A stretch of DNA of 8,676 nucleotides from JBLHHI01 sp047614125. GTDB lineage: Bacteria > Bacteroidota > Bacteroidia > NS11-12g > UBA9320. The position numbers and the translations under genes were made by a program. The notes beneath the pieces are model-generated. The model did not search any database. It was given only the letters and a program-made list of their open reading frames with translations, and was not told the DNA's origin. Shown one piece after another: positions 5,862 to 8,676 of the stretch; the stretch's first letter is position 1, and the number at the start of each line of letters is the position of its first letter. Location of the stretch: NCBI GenBank assembly GCA_047614125.1, contig JBLHHI010000131.1, positions 1 through 8,676 on the forward strand, read 5' to 3'.

Positions 5862-8372
5862 ATGAAAAAAATTTTCCTATTCACCTTCATCAGCTTAACA
5901 ACGCTTGCCGCTTTTGCTCAATGCACCATTGATCCGTTTAGCTTACAGAAAAAAGTATACATTTCTGATTTAGTGGTGGAAGGTCGTGTGGTTGACCAGT
6001 TTAGCTTCTGGAATAAGGCACATTCCTTTATTTATACGGCACAAACCCTCGAATTAACCAAAGAGTTTCAAGGAAATGTTGGTACATCCAAAAACGTTGT
6101 ACTTATAACCGAAGGAGGAACCGTTGGTCTTGAAGGGTTGAAAGTTGAGCCTTCCTTAGAACTTGAAGTTGGCGAAGTTGGACTCTTTTTTCTGGACGCC
6201 TTTAACGTTGAACAAGAAGGAGGCGAAGCATGGAACTACGCTACATTTAAAGCCTCGGCCAGCGTGCAATCGTTCATAAAATATGATGAACACACCAAGA
6301 AAGCGCATAGTTACTTTGAAACATACGGCGCCATTGGTGCCGAACTCTATCCAAAAGTTGAGAAATATACCGAACGCTCCTATCGGAAATTGACTGATTT
6401 AACGTTGGGTAAACAAGGAATTAAACAACTGGCCACACCCGTTATATCGTCCTGGAATTTGGATACACTAGCCTCCGGAACCAGTACGGTTTTAACCATA
6501 AATGGAAGCAATTTTGGCATCGTTAAAGGAAACGGCTTTGTGGAATTTATTGATCCAAACTTTGGAGATGGACGATACTTTACCGCGCATTATCCATCAT
6601 CGTACTTATCGTGGTCGAACTCAAAAATTGAGGTAATCGTTCCAACACGATCAGGTACCGGCAAAATTAGAGTAACCAACAACAGCAATGAAACGGGTAC
6701 ATCATCCGATGAAATTTATATAAAATATGCCCACTCCAATGTTGGCTATAAAGGCACTTCAACCATCGACAGCGGGTACTTTGAAATATCGCATATTAAA
6801 ACGAATTCTACCGGTGGATATACCTGGCAGTTTAACACCGACTTTGCCAAAAACACCAATGCCACCAATTCGTTTTTACGTGCTTTGGAAACATGGCGAT
6901 GCGAAACTTTGATGAACTGGGACATTGGTAGCAATACCACGACCGATGCAATTGCAAGAGACAACGAAAACGTGGTTCGCTTTACGACCTTTGGCGACAG
7001 CCGTTTGGGCGTTTGTTACAGTTGGTACAACGGTTGCTTTAATGGTGGAACGGTGTATTGGTATGTTTCTGAGCTGGATATTGAATTCGACGATACACGA
7101 AATTGGTATTATGGAACGGGTTCTCCGGGGTCGAGTCAATATGATTTCGAAACCGTGGCAACCCACGAATTAGGCCATGGTCATCAACTCTCGCACGTTC
7201 GAGACAATACCAAAATTATGCACTACTCGCTTTCGGCTGGTAATCGAAACGTTACCTTGAGTGTGTATGATGTAGAAGGAGGAGAATATGTGCGCGACAA
7301 GAGTAAGAGTGGTGTGGTGTGTAACTCTTCCAACAAATACACGGCCATTTCGAGTGGCGATTGCAACATAACTCAACCCGAAGCAGGCTATACCATTTCT
7401 GACGGCAACCCGTGCCCGAATACCAATATTTCCATCAACGATGCCACAAAGGGCAAGGTAAAAACGTATGGTTGGAACTTTGGCACCGACGCAAGTCCGG
7501 CCACGGCAAGTACCGAAGGCCCGCATGTGGTGAGCTATTCCAGCAAAGGCGATAAAACCATTACCCTTATTGTTTCGAATGACTTTGGAAGCGACACGCT
7601 TATAAAAACTGTGACCGTTAAACCCGACAAGCCCGTTGCGCCCGGTGCTATAACTGGAGAAGATACGGCATGTATAAACGACGTTACCTCGTATTTTACC
7701 AATGGCGTTGAAGATGCCGCAATTTATAACTGGAGCATCGGCTCTGGTGGAAACATCAACAACATAAATGATACGAGTATTACGGTGTCTTGGATAACTT
7801 CTGGCAACCATACACTCCAAATTTTTGTTTCCAATTCATGCGGCAGCAGTGGGGTTGTAACTAAAGACTTGGTTGCTTTGGATCGAGTTGTTGCTAATTA
7901 TTCCATTTCAGATGATGGCTTGGAAGTTAGTTTTACCAATACCAGCAGCGATGCTGCTTCCTATTCGTGGGATTTTGGTGATGGCATGACATCTACCGAA
8001 AAAGACCCCGTTCACACCTATACGGATAAAGGCGATTACATGGTTACACTCACCGCTGAAAATACCTGTTCAGACAGTACAATATCGCTTTCCATTCGAG
8101 TAGAGTTTGGTGTTGGTATTGGAGAATTGGCAGCCAAAGGTCTTAAAATCTATCCAAACCCAGCGCATAAAGAACTCACAGTCGAAAGCGTTAATCCGCT
8201 AAAAGCCATTGTTTTATATGATCAACTTGGACGCAAGATGGTGGATCAGTATTTTCTGAACGGAGTGGAACGAACACAGCTGGATGTTAAAAAACTATCT
8301 GCTGGCTTATATGTAATTGAGTTGATAGGTGCAGATGGCAGCACGAGTTTCGGTAAAATTCAGATAAACTAG
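5862..8372 (+). CDS. Secreted modular matrixin-like zinc metalloprotease (IPT/TIG, PKD repeats, T9SS sorting domain)
   Basis: This gene encodes 836 residues. ATG 5862 is chosen because it opens a signal peptide (MKKIFLFTFISLTTLAAFA, then QC). An in-frame ATG at 5736 would add 42 residues with a second hydrophobic stretch and is less likely. Residues about 20-150 (VVEGRVVD, FIYTAQTLELTKEFQG, ITEGGTVG, LEVGEVGLFFL) resemble a TIMP/OB-like domain found before secreted proteases. An IPT/TIG domain covers about 193-289 (TVLTINGSNFG). The protease domain, about 290-500, has HELGHGHQLSH at 435-445, giving zinc ligands H435, H439 and H445 and general base E436. M453 lies eight residues after H445 as the Met-turn, matching matrixin spacing. 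The residue at motif position 8 is Q442, not the usual Gly. PKD-like domains lie at about 507-590, 593-670 and 673-747, the last with canonical YSWDFGDG near 701-708. The T9SS domain is 757-836 (IYPNPAHKELTVES; ending GKIQIN). The protein is probably exported and surface-bound or released; its substrate is unknown. Confidence 0.88.
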   Translation: MKKIFLFTFISLTTLAAFAQCTIDPFSLQKKVYISDLVVEGRVVDQFSFWNKAHSFIYTAQTLELTKEFQGNVGTSKNVVLITEGGTVGLEGLKVEPSLELEVGEVGLFFLDAFNVEQEGGEAWNYATFKASASVQSFIKYDEHTKKAHSYFETYGAIGAELYPKVEKYTERSYRKLTDLTLGKQGIKQLATPVISSWNLDTLASGTSTVLTINGSNFGIVKGNGFVEFIDPNFGDGRYFTAHYPSSYLSWSNSKIEVIVPTRSGTGKIRVTNNSNETGTSSDEIYIKYAHSNVGYKGTSTIDSGYFEISHIKTNSTGGYTWQFNTDFAKNTNATNSFLRALETWRCETLMNWDIGSNTTTDAIARDNENVVRFTTFGDSRLGVCYSWYNGCFNGGTVYWYVSELDIEFDDTRNWYYGTGSPGSSQYDFETVATHELGHGHQLSHVRDNTKIMHYSLSAGNRNVTLSVYDVEGGEYVRDKSKSGVVCNSSNKYTAISSGDCNITQPEAGYTISDGNPCPNTNISINDATKGKVKTYGWNFGTDASPATASTEGPHVVSYSSKGDKTITLIVSNDFGSDTLIKTVTVKPDKPVAPGAITGEDTACINDVTSYFTNGVEDAAIYNWSIGSGGNINNINDTSITVSWITSGNHTLQIFVSNSCGSSGVVTKDLVALDRVVANYSISDDGLEVSFTNTSSDAASYSWDFGDGMTSTEKDPVHTYTDKGDYMVTLTAENTCSDSTISLSIRVEFGVGIGELAAKGLKIYPNPAHKELTVESVNPLKAIVLYDQLGRKMVDQYFLNGVERTQLDVKKLSAGLYVIELIGADGSTSFGKIQIN

Positions 8373-8434
8373 GGCACGAGTTTAGAATTCAGCAAAGCTA
8401 TAGTTTGACTTATGCATTTAGTGACAAGCAAAAG

Positions 8435-8458
8435 CACTCGCTTGGCTCCAGCCGAGTG
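8435..8458. terminator. Hairpin with T-rich tail, candidate terminator of the metalloprotease gene
   Basis: Arms CACTCG (8435-8440) and CGAGTG (8453-8458) pair perfectly. Pairing continues inward after one C-C mismatch (T-G, T-A, G-C) to a GCTC loop. The stem is flanked by AAAAG at 8430-8434 and CTTTT at 8463-8467, so a T-rich run follows on the plus strand and an equivalent run on the minus strand. It lies 62 bp after the protease stop. It could be a bidirectional rho-independent terminator. The T tract starts a few bases after the stem and is broken by a C, so a REP-type palindrome is an equally reasonable reading. Confidence 0.4.
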
Positions 8459-8487
8459 AGTTCTTTTGAATCTTATCTAATTCTCAT

Positions 8488-8499
8488 TAAAGCGCTTTA
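8488..8499. repeat. 12-bp perfect palindrome
   Basis: TAAAGCGCTTTA is a perfect self-complementary 12-mer, lying between the candidate terminator and the next hairpins. It could be a protein-binding half-site pair or part of the palindromic cluster. At this length chance is not excluded. Confidence 0.35.
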
Positions 8500-8522
8500 T
8501 TGTCGCTTAGGGCTTACCAGGG

Positions 8523-8538
8523 CAGACGCTTTGGTCTG
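8523..8538. repeat. Short hairpin in the right-end palindrome cluster
   Basis: CAGAC (8523-8527) and GTCTG (8534-8538) form a 5-bp stem around a GCTTTG loop. It lies 4 bp from the stronger hairpin at 8543-8570. Weak alone, it is included because of the clustering. Confidence 0.4.
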
Positions 8539-8542
8539 GATC

Positions 8543-8570
8543 TAGACATTCGCCTCTGGCGAATCGTCTA
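8543..8570. repeat. Strong imperfect palindrome (REP-like)
   Basis: Outer arms TAGAC (8543-8547) and GTCTA (8566-8570) and inner arms ATTCGCC (8548-8554) and GGCGAAT (8558-8564) make a 12-bp stem. There is a TCT loop and a single unpaired C at 8565. A long GC-containing stem with a tiny loop and one bulge is the shape of a REP element. It has no T tract on either side, which argues against a terminator. Confidence 0.55.
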
Positions 8571-8676
8571 TGGCCCCATACCCCGGTTTTCAATCTTTTA
8601 GCCAAAAGAACGAAACAAGAAAGGCTTAAAAAATAATGAAGCGCTGCATTTGGATCGGCTACAGGCCAGCGCGGCC

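Larger units (their letters stand above)
8373..8676. other. Right-end non-coding region with clustered palindromes
   Basis: These 304 bases show no credible gene. They contain the candidate terminator at 8435-8458, the palindrome at 8488-8499, and the hairpins at 8523-8538 and 8543-8570. A further inverted pair, GCGCTG (8641-8646) and CAGCGC (8667-8672), lies at the window edge. An open minus-strand frame enters from the right edge but has no family signature. Whatever gene follows lies beyond the window. Confidence 0.6.

Noticed and set aside
7170..7820. 216-codon minus-strand open frame inside the metalloprotease gene
   Set aside because: It is antisense to a well-supported coding frame, has no signal peptide or recognisable domain, and its cysteine- and arginine-rich composition is typical of antisense shadows.
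8543..8676. Minus-strand open frame entering from the right edge (contains FLSLSCFVLLAKRLKTG)
   Set aside because: It runs through the palindromes and has no plausible domain. Similar low-information peptides arise from repeated intergenic DNA, and no C-terminal gene end can be supported.

Overview
The window comes from a member of the Bacteroidota, most likely a marine or freshwater Flavobacteriia- or Cryomorphaceae-like organism; the finer placement is inference. Two predicted secreted proteins end in type IX secretion (T9SS) C-terminal sorting domains containing the YPNP motif. There is a TonB-dependent receptor with an N-terminal carboxypeptidase-D-like extension, a DUF3109-type cysteine-rich protein, start codons without strong Shine-Dalgarno sequences, and a TAnnTTTG-type -7 promoter element in front of purK. 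All of these are typical of that phylum.

Layout. Positions 1-162 (minus) hold the N-terminal 54 codons of mnmA, cut by the window edge. Upstream of it on the same strand, 189-920 encodes a small secreted protein with a putative-Ig-like domain and a T9SS sorting domain. Divergent from that gene, across 48 bp, is a 772-residue TonB-dependent outer-membrane receptor (969-3287, plus, GTG start). It converges on a tight minus-strand operon, purK (5560-4400), purE (4392-3880) and a DUF3109-family gene (3883-3311). In this operon purE and the DUF3109 gene overlap by ATGA. A 301-bp divergent intergenic region (5561-5861) follows. It carries a consensus-like purK -7 element and a nested, REP/REPIN-like palindromic mosaic. 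Positions 5862-8372 (plus) encode an 836-residue secreted modular metalloprotease: signal peptide, TIMP/OB-like N-terminal region, IPT/TIG domain, matrixin-like zinc-protease domain, three PKD-like domains and a T9SS sorting domain. The last 304 bp (8373-8676) hold no convincing gene but a cluster of hairpins, one of which may terminate the protease transcript.

How the genes work together. purK and purE perform the two-step ATP- and bicarbonate-dependent conversion of AIR to CAIR in de novo purine synthesis. The DUF3109 partner is probably co-translated with purE, but its job is unknown. The receptor and the two T9SS cargo proteins belong to the envelope and secretion side of the cell; nothing in the sequence ties them to a single pathway. 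No CRISPR array, phage module, defence island or complete transposon is present. The most unusual DNA is the palindromic mosaic upstream of purK and the hairpin cluster at the right end. The most unusual protein feature is the atypical metzincin zinc motif of the protease.
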